From: Mycobacterium sp. GA-0227b
Lineage (GTDB): Bacteria; Actinomycetota; Actinomycetes; Mycobacteriales; Mycobacteriaceae
Direction of reading: 5' to 3'
NCBI RefSeq assembly: GCF_001499855.1
Contig: NZ_LQIK01000001.1
Location: 372,001-436,000 of the forward strand
DNA: 64,000 nt
A program made the translations under genes and the position numbers. The number at the start of each line of letters is the position of its first letter. Within the stretch, counting starts at the first letter, position 1. Shown here piece by piece: positions 17,691 through 27,044 of this stretch. The notes beneath the pieces are model-generated. The model saw only the letters and a list, made by a program, of their open reading frames with translations. It ran no database searches and had not been told where the DNA came from.

Positions 17691-18221
17691 GTGAGCATCG
17701 ACAACATCAAGGACGCGCTGCCCGAGTACGCCAAGGACCTGAAGCTCAACCTCGGCAGCATCGTCAAGACCACCGAGCTGTCCGAACAGCAGCTGTGGGG
17801 CGCGTTGGTGGCGACCGCCGCCGCGACCAAGTCGGAGCGGCTGCTGCGCGAGATCGCCGAGGACGCACTGGACGTCCTCAGCCAGGAGGCCTACAACGCC
17901 GCGCTGGGCGCGGCCGCGATCATGGGCATGAACAACGTGTTCTACCGGACGAGGGGCCAGCTCGAGGGCTACGACGAGCTGCGGGCCGGCCTGCGGATGA
18001 ACATCATCGGCAATCCCGGTGTCCCGAAAGAGGATTTCGAGCTGTGGTCGCTGGCGGTCTCGGCGATCAACGGGTGCCCACACTGCGTGACCGCGCACGA
18101 GAAGACCCTCCGTGACGCGGATGTGGCGCGGCCGGTGATCTTCGAGGCGATCCGGCTGGCGTCGATCGTCTCTGGCGTCGCCCAGGCGCTGCAGACGGCC
18201 GACGTACTCGCCGGCGTCTAG
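17691..18221 (+). CDS. ahpD: Alkyl hydroperoxidase/AhpC reductase AhpD, 176 aa
   Basis: AhpD links AhpC to the dihydrolipoamide/lipoamide system in mycobacteria. The catalytic CPHC (Cys129, Cys132), His136 and Glu117 are all present and the protein has the standard length and the GMNNVFYR signature. GTG start at 17691 gives [17 protein letters not shown]; a GTG at 17685 overlapping the ahpC stop is also in frame. It directly follows ahpC and is closed by a strong terminator, so ahpCD form a two-gene operon. Confidence 0.95.
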   Translation: MSIDNIKDALPEYAKDLKLNLGSIVKTTELSEQQLWGALVATAAATKSERLLREIAEDALDVLSQEAYNAALGAAAIMGMNNVFYRTRGQLEGYDELRAGLRMNIIGNPGVPKEDFELWSLAVSAINGCPHCVTAHEKTLRDADVARPVIFEAIRLASIVSGVAQALQTADVLAGV

Positions 18222-18233
18222 ATCTGAACCGCG

Positions 18234-18267
18234 AAGGCGGGGACACCCGATGGTGTCCCCGCCTTTT
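18234..18267. terminator. Strong bidirectional terminator after ahpD
   Basis: AAGGCGGGGACACC (18234-18247) and GGTGTCCCCGCCTT (18252-18265) form a perfect 14-bp stem with a 4-nt loop, followed by TTTT. A run of A bases on the other side makes it usable from the minus strand too. It lies between the convergent ends of ahpD and the His-rich peptide gene. Confidence 0.9.
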
Positions 18268-18276
18268 GCGTGCGTC

Positions 18277-18519
18277 TCAGCGGTGGTAGTCGGGCTGCAC
18301 GTACGTCAGATGCGGGATGCCGTGGTGCGGATGGGCGCCCGGCGCCGGGTGCGCGGTGACGGGCGCAGGAGCGGTCGTGGTGGGGTGCGGCGTCATGTCG
18401 TGCGAGTAGGTGCCCGCGCTGGCGGTACCGGCGAGGGCCACTGCGCCCGCGACGATTCCGGCGAAGACGGCTGACAGCGCGAAGAGCTGGGCGAAGCGGC
18501 GAGTTGCGGTGGTGTTCAT
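18277..18519 (-). CDS. Small secreted His/Pro-rich protein, 80 aa
   Basis: Start ATG 18519 with AGAGGA ribosome site. Residues 1-35 are a Sec signal peptide (ATRRFAQLFALSAVFAGIVAG, ending TASA-G). The mature part of about 45 residues is proline- and histidine-rich (MTPHPTTT, TAHPAPGAHPHHGIPH, PDYHR) with eight histidines and no cysteine. A metal-binding role is possible but not shown. It is divergent from the response regulator gene and converges on ahpD. Confidence 0.7.
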   Translation of the reverse strand: MNTTATRRFAQLFALSAVFAGIVAGAVALAGTASAGTYSHDMTPHPTTTAPAPVTAHPAPGAHPHHGIPHLTYVQPDYHR

Positions 18520-18693
18520 CGTAATCCTCTGTGTGCGTGTGATTTTCGGGCCTGCCACCGGGTTGTTCCGGCGATGGCTCAAGGATGCTGCAACGCGCAG
18601 CCGCGGTCTGTCGGCCGACCGGAGGACGGTACGGATGAATCGTGTGTCCGCCAATCGGAGGAAGCGGGCGCGCTGCTGTGCCAAGCTGACTGC

Positions 18694-19347
18694 GTGGTGA
18701 GCGGCACGACCGGTGACAAGGTCCGGGTGGTGGTGGGCGATGACCACCCGATGTTCCGCGACGGCGTGGTCCGCGCGCTGATCTCCAGCGGTCAGATCGA
18801 GGTGGTGGCCGAGGCCGACGACGGAACAGCCGCCCTCGAGGCGATTCGATCGCATACGCCGCAGGTGGCGCTGCTGGACTACCGGATGCCGGGTATGGAC
18901 GGCGCCGAGGTGGCCGCCGCCGTCCTGCGCGACGAACTGCCCACCCGGGTGCTGCTGATCTCCGCGCACGACGAGTCCGCGATCGTCTACCAGGCGCTGC
19001 AGAACGGCGCGGCGGGATTTTTGCCCAAGGAGTCCACCCGTTCGGAACTCGTCGCCGCGGTGCTCGACTGCGCCAAGGGCAGAGACGTCGTCGCACCGAG
19101 TCTGGCCGGGGGATTGGCCGGCGAGATCCGCAAGCGCGCCGAGCCCGAAGGCCCGGTGCTCAGCCCGCGCGAACGCGAGGTGCTCCGCCTGATCGCGTCG
19201 GGCACCAGCATCCCCGCGATGGCCAAGCAGCTGTTCCTCGCGCCGTCGACGGTGAAGACCCATGTGCAGCGGCTCTACGAGAAGCTCGGGGTCAATGACC
19301 GCGGTGCCGCGGTCGCCGAGGCGATGCGCCGCAAGCTGCTGGACTGA
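18694..19347 (+). CDS. NarL/LuxR family response regulator
   Basis: Receiver domain with acidic pocket GDDHPMFRDG, phospho-acceptor Asp62 in ALLDYRMPGMDG, and the conserved Lys in FLPKES. A C-terminal LuxR-type helix-turn-helix follows (LSPREREVLRLIASG, STVKTHVQRLYEKLGV). GTG codons at 18694 and 18697 are both plausible starts; a longer frame upstream is not supported by a ribosome site. The partner histidine kinase starts 6 bp downstream, so this is a two-component operon. Target genes are unknown; the divergent His-rich peptide gene is a natural candidate. Confidence 0.9.
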   Translation: MVSGTTGDKVRVVVGDDHPMFRDGVVRALISSGQIEVVAEADDGTAALEAIRSHTPQVALLDYRMPGMDGAEVAAAVLRDELPTRVLLISAHDESAIVYQALQNGAAGFLPKESTRSELVAAVLDCAKGRDVVAPSLAGGLAGEIRKRAEPEGPVLSPREREVLRLIASGTSIPAMAKQLFLAPSTVKTHVQRLYEKLGVNDRGAAVAEAMRRKLLD

Positions 19348-19353
19348 CGCGTC

Positions 19354-20532
19354 GTGCTGGACCGGATCGCGAACTTCTTCACCGCCGAACCCGTGCGCGT
19401 CACCGCGGTTCTGCGGCTGCCACTGATCGCGCTGGTCGCGGTGTTGGTGTGGATCTGGGAGGTCGACCACTGGCTGCCCGGTGTCTACGCCGTGGTGCTC
19501 GGGGTGTGGGCGGCCGCGGCCGTGCTGTGGCTGGTCGTGATCCTGCGCGGCCCGGTGCCCCGGTGGGCGAACTGGGCGTCCACCGGTGTCGACGTGCTCG
19601 TCGTCGTGGTGTTGTGCCTGGTGTCCGGAGGGGCCACCGCGGCGCTGCTTCCGGTGTTCTTCCTGCTACCGATCGCGGTCGCGTTCCAGGACCGGCCGAC
19701 GCTGACCGCGCTGCTCGGAATCGGCACCGCGCTGGGCTATCTGGCGGTGTGGATCGTGTATTCCAGGCGCGACGACTCGGTCGGCCTGCCGGATGTCGTC
19801 TACACGCAGTTCGGTTTCCTGCTGTGGTCCGCGGCCGCGGCGACCGCGCTGTGCGTGGTGCTGGTGCGCCGCCAGGCCCGCGTGATCAAACTGCAGGATG
19901 TGCGGCGCCAACTGGTGTCCGAGGCGATGCAGGCCGACGAGCGGCACAACCGGGAGGTCGCCGAGCACCTGCACGACGGACCGCTGCAGACGCTGCTCGC
20001 CGCGCGCCTCGACCTCGACGAGGTCCGGGAACGCGCCGACGACCCCGCGCTCGACACGGTGCACATCGCACTGCAGCAGACTGCCGCGGCGCTGCGCTCG
20101 ACCGTGACCGAACTGCACCCGCAGGTGCTCGCCCAGCTCGGTCTGACGCCTGCGATACGGGACCTGTTGCGCCAGTTCGAGTCTCGTGGCGATTACGTGA
20201 TCGAGGCGGATCTCGACGATGTCGGCAAGCCGGAGTCGCAGCAGTTGCTGTACCGGGCGGCGCGGGAACTGCTCGCCAACATCCACAAGCACGCCGGCGC
20301 GACTCTGGTGCGGGTCGGGCTGTTGCGCCAAGGCGACCGGATCGTGTTGACCGTCGCCGATGACGGCAAGGGGTTCGACCCTGCGAGCGTCGAGCAGTAC
20401 GTGGCCGACGGCCATATCGGTTTGGGTTCACTGCTGGCGCGGTTCGACGCGATGGGCGGGTCGATGCGGATCAATTCCGTGCCCGGCCATGGCACCCAGG
20501 TCACGGTCACCTCGCCGCCCGAGACTCTTTAA
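19354..20532 (+). CDS. Sensor histidine kinase, HisKA_3 type, 392 aa
   Basis: Membrane sensor with about five hydrophobic segments in residues 15-170 and no obvious large extracellular domain, so it may sense the membrane itself. The dimerisation/phospho-acceptor motif is EVAEHLHDGPLQTLL (His207), and the HATPase has the N-box ELLANIHKHAGA, the G1 box VADDGKGFD and GLGSLLARFDAMGG. This is the kinase class that pairs with NarL-type regulators such as the gene just upstream. GTG start at 19354. The stop codon overlaps the end of the convergent P450 pseudogene. Confidence 0.9.
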   Translation: MLDRIANFFTAEPVRVTAVLRLPLIALVAVLVWIWEVDHWLPGVYAVVLGVWAAAAVLWLVVILRGPVPRWANWASTGVDVLVVVVLCLVSGGATAALLPVFFLLPIAVAFQDRPTLTALLGIGTALGYLAVWIVYSRRDDSVGLPDVVYTQFGFLLWSAAAATALCVVLVRRQARVIKLQDVRRQLVSEAMQADERHNREVAEHLHDGPLQTLLAARLDLDEVRERADDPALDTVHIALQQTAAALRSTVTELHPQVLAQLGLTPAIRDLLRQFESRGDYVIEADLDDVGKPESQQLLYRAARELLANIHKHAGATLVRVGLLRQGDRIVLTVADDGKGFDPASVEQYVADGHIGLGSLLARFDAMGGSMRINSVPGHGTQVTVTSPPETL

Positions 20533-21878
20533 CCGGCCGCCACGCGCACCCGCGCTCCCCGGGACGGCACCAACGTGATGTGGTGCATGTGGCGCGATTC
20601 ATCTCGCGGCCGGTCGGCGCGTAAATCAATGCGCCGCAGCACGGTTCGCAGTACCGCGTCTATTTCGGTCAGGGCGAACGTCGCGCCCAGACAGCGTCGG
20701 GCGCCGCCGCCGAACGGAATCCACGCATAGGTGGGGGGATCGTCGGCCAGCCAGCGCTCGGGCCGGAACTAGGCGGCGTCCGGGCCCCAGATCTTCGGAT
20801 CGGTGTGAATCCCGATGATCGACGGGATCAGCAAGGTGCCGGCGGGCATGACGCAGCCGGCCAGTTCGACCGGCCGGGTGAGCCGGCGCGCGATGTTCAA
20901 GATCACCGGACGTAGGCGCAACGCTTCCTTGGCCACCGCGGCCCGGTACGGATCGCGGGGATCGTCCAGTCCGGCGCGTACCTTGGCCAGCGCGCCGGGG
21001 TGGCGAAGCAGCCGTTCGAAGGTCCACGACAGCGCCACCGCCGTCGTCTCATGTCCGGCGACCAGCAGGGTGACCAGTTCGTCCCGCACCAACTCGGGAT
21101 CGGGGTCACCGTCCAGCAGCATCGACAGCACGTCGGGGCGGCCAGCGCGGCCGGGATCCGCGCGGCGACGCTCGATCTCGGCGTAGAGGAGTTCGTCTGC
21201 GCGGTCCATGTCGCGCACGACCTTCGTCCACGGCCGCAGACGTTGCAGTCCGGGCCAAAGCCACAGCAGCATGTTGCGCAGGCGGATCGTCAGCACGCGG
21301 CGCAGTGCCGCACCGACGGCCTGCGCGCGGTCGTCCTCGTCCACACCCAGGACCACTCGCACGATGATGTTCAGCGTGAGTTCCTGCATGCGTGGTAAGA
21401 GCTCGAAGTCACGATCGACTGGCCATCGTGCGACCTCACGCTCCGTCTCTTCCACCATGAGTTCGATGGCTTGGGCGATGCGTTCGCCGTGAAACGGCGG
21501 CAGCATGCGCCTGCGTTCGACGACGTGTTCCGGGGCGTCCATCGTCAGCACGGAGCGTCTGCCGACAATCGGCGCCAGTAGTGCGTTGCCTTCGCCGGCG
21601 TGGAACACGTCCGGATCACCACGAAATATCGTCCGCAGATCGGCTGGATCACGCAGTACGACACCGTATCCGGTTGGCTCGGCGTTGATGGTGAAGGTGT
21701 CGCCGTAACGGCGGTGCATCGCGGGGACGAACCACTGGCGTTGCGTCCAGATCAGCACCGATTGGAGTGCGCGGGGCATCCGTGGGCCGGGTGGAAGTCC
21801 TTCGGCGGACGTCACCTTCGCCGCTGTGGCGGTGCGCTGCCACGACGAAATCCGATTGCCGGTCGTCTCGATCGCCAT
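20529..21878 (-). pseudogene. Cytochrome P450 interrupted by an in-frame amber codon
   Basis: The frame from ATG 21878 encodes a P450 with the I-helix AGHETTA at residues 274-280 and the ExxR pair at 318-321 (KEALRLRP). At codon 370 a TAG (20769-20771) interrupts HTDPKIWGPDAA-stop-FRPERW. Reading through, the same frame continues for 79 codons, with PFGGGARRCLG carrying the haem-ligand Cys396, to a TAA at 20529. The family normally has Glu (GAG) at the interrupted position, so a single G-to-T change explains the stop. The truncated product would lack the haem cysteine and be inactive. A sequencing error, or amber readthrough, are the alternatives. The restored length would be 450 residues. 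Confidence 0.85.
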
Positions 21879-21941
21879 GACCTGGTTATACGCCCGTCCA
21901 ATACGGCTGTCTACGGCGTGAACCGCTGGTGAGCAACGCCA

Positions 21942-23084
21942 TCAGGAAGTGAGGCCGCGGGCGATGACCATGCGCTGAATCTGGTTGGTGCCTTCGAAGA
22001 TCTGGGTGATCTTGGCCTCGCGCATGTACCGCTCGACGCGGTAGTCGCGGGTGTAGCCCGCGCCGCCGAACACCTGGACCGCGTCGGTGGTGACCTTCAT
22101 CGCGGCGTCGGTCGCGACCAGCTTGGCCACGCTGGCATCTTGCGAGTAGGCCCGCCCGGCATCGCGCCGACGTGCGGCGTCCAGGTACGTCGCGCGCGCA
22201 CTGCCCACCGCGGCGGCCATGTCGGCCAGCAGAAAACCCAGCCCCTGATGGTCGATGATCTTGCGGCCGAACGTGGTTCGTTCGTTGGCGTAGGCGACGG
22301 CCTCGTCCAGCGCGGCCTGTGCCAGGCCGGTGGCGACCGCGGCGATGCCCAACCGCCCCGAATCCAGTGCGGAGAAAGCGATCTGCAGACCCTGGCCCTC
22401 GGCGCCGATCAGCCGTTGCGCCTCCAGGTGGGCATCCTCGTAGAACGCCGATGTGGTCGGGATCGCGTGCAGGCCCATCTTCTCCTCGGGCTTGCCGAAA
22501 CTCAGCCCCCGAAGATCGCCGGGCACCAGGAAGCACGAAATCCCGCGGGAGCCTTCGCCCGTCCGCGCGAACAGCGTGTAGAAGTCGGCGCGCCCGCCAT
22601 GGGTGATCCAGGACTTGGAGCCGTTGAGCACATAACCGCCGCCCTCGGCCTTGGTCGCCGCGCACCGCAGCGCCGCGGCGTCCGACCCGGCCTGCGGTTC
22701 GGACAGGCTGTAGGCACCGATCTGCTCGCCCGACAGCATCCCCGGCAGCCACCGCTGCTTCTGCTCGTCGGTGCCGAACACCAGCAGCGGATGCGACGAC
22801 AGGCTGTGCACGCTGACCGCGACCGCGACCGCCGCCCAGCGCGCGGCCAGTTCCTCGAGCACCTGCAGATAGACCTCGAACGGTTGGCCGCCGCCGCCCC
22901 ACTCCTCGGGCTGCGGCAGGCTCAGCAATCCGGCCGCGCCCAACTGCGCCATCACACCTTCGGGATAACGCTCGGCCTTCTCGTGGTCGTCGACGATCGG
23001 GTCGAGCACCTTGTCGGCGACGTCTCGGGTGAGCGCGATCAGGTCTTCGGCGTCCCGGGTGGGCAGCAGCCGGTCGACAGCCAT
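21942..23084 (-). CDS. Acyl-CoA dehydrogenase, 380 aa
   Basis: Standard-length acyl-CoA dehydrogenase. Motifs: YSLSEPQAGSDAAALR, NGSKSWITHGG, GLHAIPTTSAFYED, ANERTTFGRKI, QVFGGAGYTRDY, and the C-terminal EGTNQIQRMVIARGL. The catalytic base is expected to be the Glu in IFEGTN, as in short- and medium-chain enzymes. ATG at 23084 with GGGAGG 9 nt upstream. It stands alone between the P450 pseudogene and the DUF4436 gene; a promoter-like TACTTT lies about 45 nt upstream of the start on the minus strand. Confidence 0.92.
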   Translation of the reverse strand: MAVDRLLPTRDAEDLIALTRDVADKVLDPIVDDHEKAERYPEGVMAQLGAAGLLSLPQPEEWGGGGQPFEVYLQVLEELAARWAAVAVAVSVHSLSSHPLLVFGTDEQKQRWLPGMLSGEQIGAYSLSEPQAGSDAAALRCAATKAEGGGYVLNGSKSWITHGGRADFYTLFARTGEGSRGISCFLVPGDLRGLSFGKPEEKMGLHAIPTTSAFYEDAHLEAQRLIGAEGQGLQIAFSALDSGRLGIAAVATGLAQAALDEAVAYANERTTFGRKIIDHQGLGFLLADMAAAVGSARATYLDAARRRDAGRAYSQDASVAKLVATDAAMKVTTDAVQVFGGAGYTRDYRVERYMREAKITQIFEGTNQIQRMVIARGLTS

Positions 23085-23132
23085 CCGATGGCCTCCCGTG
23101 TTGTGCTGGTCAACTAACCATCAAAGTAATGG

Positions 23133-24029
23133 TCAGTCGCTGCGCCTCCACCAGGCGGTGAAGTACAAGACCATCGCCCCGGTCAACGCGAGCAGCACCC
23201 ACAACACGAGTATCTGGTCGATCCATGCGCCGGGCGGCGGTGCGCCGGGCATGAAGTTTCGAATCGGGATGATCGCGAACAAACTCGCGGCATACCAGGT
23301 ACCGAACGGCGGAAGGAAGTTCTTGCGGCCGCGCAGCATCTCGATCGAGACGAACAGCGCCAGCGCGGGCAGGGTGATGAGCACCAGGCACAGGCCGACA
23401 TCGAAAGCGAGCGGGCCCCGCGCCCGAGTCAACGTCACCGTCTCGTAGTCGCCGTCGCCGGCCGACTGGGTGGCCGGGCCGCTGCGCGCGCTGGTGATGT
23501 CCCAGCCGTCGAGGCCGCCCGTCACCACCACCCGGGCGGGTTCGAACTGGCGGTCGTCACCGGTCCCGACGATCAGGTCGGCGCCGAGCGCCCCGACCGT
23601 GTACGAGTCGAACGGCCACTTGTCCGGGTCACCGGTGGCGGTGATCGTCGTGCTGACCTGGGCAGGCAACTGACCCTTCGGCGTCTTCAAATCATCGATG
23701 CCGAGATTGACCTCGTTCATGAACAGCCGCACCGCGATATCGGTGTTGACCACATTGAGGTCGGTGTTCATGTGGTCCTCGGAGGGGAAGACGACGACTT
23801 TGACGTCCAACTCGTTACCGACGGTGCGTAGCGCCCCCAGGGTCACCTGCACGATCGTGTCGCTGTCCTCGCCGAGGTCCGGTGACCCCAACGACCGGGC
23901 CGAACCTGAGACGTAGTGATAGCCGACCAGCGACCCGGCGTAGACGACGAGGATGATCAGCACTGTGCCGATACTGGCCAGCCGGCCACGCGTGCTACCG
24001 CGAGTTTTCGACGGCGCGTCTTGTGGCAC
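23133..24029 (-). CDS. DUF4436 membrane protein, 298 aa
   Basis: One N-terminal transmembrane segment (residues about 20-40), a 160-residue extracytoplasmic domain, and three C-terminal segments (about 210-230, 245-262, 275-293). This matches the DUF4436 family, which is restricted to actinobacteria and has no assigned function. GTG start at 24029; a TAGCAT box ends 7 nt before it. It is divergent from pntAA. Confidence 0.8.
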   Translation of the reverse strand: MPQDAPSKTRGSTRGRLASIGTVLIILVVYAGSLVGYHYVSGSARSLGSPDLGEDSDTIVQVTLGALRTVGNELDVKVVVFPSEDHMNTDLNVVNTDIAVRLFMNEVNLGIDDLKTPKGQLPAQVSTTITATGDPDKWPFDSYTVGALGADLIVGTGDDRQFEPARVVVTGGLDGWDITSARSGPATQSAGDGDYETVTLTRARGPLAFDVGLCLVLITLPALALFVSIEMLRGRKNFLPPFGTWYAASLFAIIPIRNFMPGAPPPGAWIDQILVLWVLLALTGAMVLYFTAWWRRSD

Positions 24030-24142
24030 GGACGGGATGCTAGTTCGACCAGGGGTTCAACCGCCGCGCCTTGCCGATAGAAATCCGCGACGGTCCGTAC
24101 CGATTTAGCTGTGACCAGCGGTTGCGGTTAAGGTGTTCCGTC

Positions 24143-25270
24143 ATGACGCAGACGACGGATGCGGACGTCGCCGGTCGGGCGGCTCCGACGGTCGGGGTGG
24201 TGCGCGAATCCGGCTCCGACGAGCGCCGCGTCGCGCTGGTGCCGAAGGCGGTCGCGTCGCTGGTGAACAGCGGTGTGGCCGTCGTCGTGGAATCCGGCGC
24301 GGGCGAGCGGGCCCTTCTCCCCGACGACCTCTACACCGACGCGGGCGCGACGATCGGCGACGCCTGGGCGGCGGACGTGGTGGTGAAGGTGGCGCCCCCG
24401 ACCGCCGACGAGGTCGGCAAGCTCAACTCCGGCCAGACGCTGATCGGGTTCTTGGCGCCGCGCAACGCCGACAACCAGATCGCCGCGCTGAAGACCGCCG
24501 GCGTGCAGGCGTTCGCCGTCGAGGCGATTCCGCGCATCTCCCGCGCCCAGGTGATGGATGCGCTGTCCTCGCAAGCCAACGTCGCCGGCTACAAGGCGGT
24601 GCTGCTTGCGGCGTCGGAGTCGACGCGCTTCTTCCCGATGCTGACCACGGCCGCGGGCACGGTGAAGCCGGCGACCGTGCTGGTGCTGGGCGCCGGGGTG
24701 GCGGGGCTGCAGGCGTTGGCCACCGCCAAGCGACTCGGGGCGCGCACCACCGGCTACGACGTGCGCCCGGAGGTGGCCGACCAGGTCCGTTCGGTCGGCG
24801 CGCAGTGGCTCGAGCTGGGCATCGAGGCCGCCGGCGAGGGTGGCTACGCCCGGGAGTTGTCCGAGGAGGAACGCGCCCAGCAGCAGAAGGAGCTGGAGCG
24901 GGCGATCACCGGGTTCGACGTCGTGATCACCACCGCGCTGGTGCCCGGACGCCCGGCGCCGCGGTTGGTGACGGCCGCCGCGGTCGAGGGCATGAAGCCG
25001 GGCAGCGTGGTCGTCGACCTCGCGGGGGAGACCGGCGGCAACTGTGAGCTCACCGAGCCCGGTCAGACGGTCGTCCGCCACGGCGTCACCATCGCCTCGC
25101 CGCTGAACCTGCCGGCGACCATGCCCGAGCACGCCAGCGAGCTGTACTCGAAGAACTTGACCTCGCTGCTGGAACTGTTGATCACCGATGGTGCGTTGGC
25201 ACCCGATTTCGATGACGAGGTCGTGGCGGCCTCCTGCGTCACCCGCACCGCGAGCGGTGCAGAGAGCTAG
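24143..25270 (+). CDS. pntAA: Proton-translocating NAD(P) transhydrogenase subunit alpha 1, 375 aa
   Basis: Soluble NAD(H)-binding domain I of transhydrogenase, which uses the proton motive force to drive hydride transfer from NADH to NADP+. Landmarks: GVVRESGSDERRVALVPK, SRAQVMDALSSQANVAGYKAV, the Rossmann loop VLVLGAGVAGLQALATAKRL, and the mobile loop region ITTALVPGRPAPRLV. ATG 24143 is chosen because the frame upstream lacks a ribosome site; TAAGGT 8 nt before it may be a -10 box. Genes pntAA-AB-B are contiguous, in the Rv0155-Rv0157 order. Confidence 0.93.
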   Translation: MTQTTDADVAGRAAPTVGVVRESGSDERRVALVPKAVASLVNSGVAVVVESGAGERALLPDDLYTDAGATIGDAWAADVVVKVAPPTADEVGKLNSGQTLIGFLAPRNADNQIAALKTAGVQAFAVEAIPRISRAQVMDALSSQANVAGYKAVLLAASESTRFFPMLTTAAGTVKPATVLVLGAGVAGLQALATAKRLGARTTGYDVRPEVADQVRSVGAQWLELGIEAAGEGGYARELSEEERAQQQKELERAITGFDVVITTALVPGRPAPRLVTAAAVEGMKPGSVVVDLAGETGGNCELTEPGQTVVRHGVTIASPLNLPATMPEHASELYSKNLTSLLELLITDGALAPDFDDEVVAASCVTRTASGAES

Positions 25271-25279
25271 AGGGCATAG

Positions 25280-25606
25280 ATGTACGACCACTTGCTGGCC
25301 AACCTCGCGATCTTGGTGCTCGCCGGGTTCGTCGGGTTCGCCGTGATCTCCAAGGTGCCCAACACCTTGCACACACCGCTGATGTCGGGCACCAACGCCA
25401 TCCACGGCATCGTGGTGCTCGGCGCGCTGATCGTGCTGGGCGACCTGCCCGCCGACGCCCACTGGGGGGTGCGGATCATCGCGTTCGTCGCGCTGATCTT
25501 CGGCACCCTCAACGTCATCGGCGGCTTCCTGGTGACGGACCGGATGCTCGGGATGTTCAAGTCCCGCAGGCCGGAACCCAAAGCTGTTGAGGCGGCAGAC
25601 AAGTGA
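25280..25606 (+). CDS. pntAB: Transhydrogenase subunit alpha 2 (membrane), 108 aa
   Basis: Small membrane subunit with three hydrophobic segments (residues 6-24, 38-56, 63-88). It contains the family motif NTLHTPLMSGTNAIHGIV and the RMLGMFK end. In enterobacteria this segment is fused to the alpha subunit; here, as in other actinobacteria, it is separate. It overlaps pntB by 4 bp (GTGA). Confidence 0.93.
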   Translation: MYDHLLANLAILVLAGFVGFAVISKVPNTLHTPLMSGTNAIHGIVVLGALIVLGDLPADAHWGVRIIAFVALIFGTLNVIGGFLVTDRMLGMFKSRRPEPKAVEAADK

Positions 25607-27036
25607 ACTACCTCGTCACCGTCCTCTACATCCTGGCGTTCTCGCTGTTCATTCTCGGGTTGTCCGGGCTGACCGGACCGAAGACCGCGGTGCGCGGCAA
25701 CTGGATCGCGGCCACCGGTATGGCCATCGCCGTGGTCGCGACGCTGATCAAGGTGCGCGACACCGCGTCGATCAACTGGATCCTCATCGTCGCCGGACTG
25801 GCGCTGGGCGTGATTCTCGGTGTGCCGCCGGCCAAGAAGACCAAGATGACCGCGATGCCGCAGTTGGTCGCGCTGTTCAACGGTGTCGGCGGCGGCACCG
25901 TCGCTTTGATCGCGTGGTCGGAGTTCATCGAGACAGACGGCTTCGCACACTTCACGCCCGATCAGCACCCGACGGTCGCGTTGGTGGCCGGTTCACTGTT
26001 CGCCGCGATCATCGGTTCGGTGTCGTTCTGGGGCTCGCTGGTGGCGTTCCTCAAACTGCAGGAGTCGATTCCGAAGAACGTCGAGAAGCGACTTGTCGCC
26101 TCCGCCAAGCTGTTCCAGGCCGCCAATGTGCTGCTGCTGCTCGGCGCGACCGCCGCCGCCGTCTACATCGGGCTCAACGCCGGTGCCGGCAGCCCGGGTT
26201 GGACGATCATGGCGGTGCTCGCGCTGGCCGGCCTGATGGGCCTGTTCGTGGTGTTCCCGATCGGCGGCGCCGACATGCCGGTCGTCATCTCACTGCTCAA
26301 CGCGTTGACCGGATTGTCGGCCGCGGCAGCGGGTTTGGCGTTGAACAACACCGCGATGATCGTCGCGGGCATGATCGTCGGCGCGTCCGGTTCGATCCTG
26401 ACCAACCTGATGGCCGTGGCGATGAACCGCTCCATCCCGGCGATCGTGTTCGGCTCCTTCGGCGGTGGCAGCGCCGCAGTGGCCGGCCCGGACGGCGACC
26501 AGGGGACCGTCAAATCCACCTCCGCCGCGGACGCCGCGATCCAGATGGCCTACGCCAACCAGGTGATCGTGGTCCCCGGCTACGGGCTGGCCGTCGCGCA
26601 GGCCCAGCACACCGTCAAGGAGATGGCCGACCTGCTGGAATCCAAAGGCGTGGAAGTGAAGTACGCCATCCATCCGGTCGCGGGCCGCATGCCGGGGCAC
26701 ATGAACGTGCTACTGGCCGAGGCCGACGTCGAGTACGACGCGATGAAGGAGATGGACGACGTCAACGGCGAGTTCGGCCGCACCGACGTCACGCTCGTCA
26801 TCGGCGCCAACGACGTCACCAACCCGGCGGCGCGCAACGACCCGAGCTCCCCGATTCACGGCATGCCGATCCTCAACGTCGACGAGTCGCGGTCTGTCAT
26901 CGTCCTCAAGCGGTCGATGAACGCCGGTTATGCGGGCATCGAGAATCCGCTGTTCTTCCTCGACCAGACCTCGATGCTGTTCGGCGACGCCAAGAAGTCC
27001 GTCACCTCGGTGATCGAGGAACTCAAAGCGCTGTAG
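25603..27036 (+). CDS. pntB: Transhydrogenase subunit beta, 477 aa
   Basis: Membrane domain II with nine or so hydrophobic segments over residues 1-270, followed by the NADP(H)-binding domain III. This contains VPGYGLAVAQAQH, KYAIHPVAGRMPGHMNVLLAE, and VIGANDVTNPAARNDPSSPI. Full length. GTG start overlapping the pntAB stop. The complex supplies NADPH for lipid biosynthesis and peroxide defence, which fits the surrounding gene set. Confidence 0.94.
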   Translation: MNYLVTVLYILAFSLFILGLSGLTGPKTAVRGNWIAATGMAIAVVATLIKVRDTASINWILIVAGLALGVILGVPPAKKTKMTAMPQLVALFNGVGGGTVALIAWSEFIETDGFAHFTPDQHPTVALVAGSLFAAIIGSVSFWGSLVAFLKLQESIPKNVEKRLVASAKLFQAANVLLLLGATAAAVYIGLNAGAGSPGWTIMAVLALAGLMGLFVVFPIGGADMPVVISLLNALTGLSAAAAGLALNNTAMIVAGMIVGASGSILTNLMAVAMNRSIPAIVFGSFGGGSAAVAGPDGDQGTVKSTSAADAAIQMAYANQVIVVPGYGLAVAQAQHTVKEMADLLESKGVEVKYAIHPVAGRMPGHMNVLLAEADVEYDAMKEMDDVNGEFGRTDVTLVIGANDVTNPAARNDPSSPIHGMPILNVDESRSVIVLKRSMNAGYAGIENPLFFLDQTSMLFGDAKKSVTSVIEELKAL

Positions 27037-27044
27037 TCGGCGGT

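Noticed and set aside
23098..23130. Near-palindromes TGGTCAACTAACCA and CCATCAAAGTAATGG upstream of the fadE at 21942 as operators
   Set aside because: Several mismatches in each arm and no second copy in the window; too weak to list.
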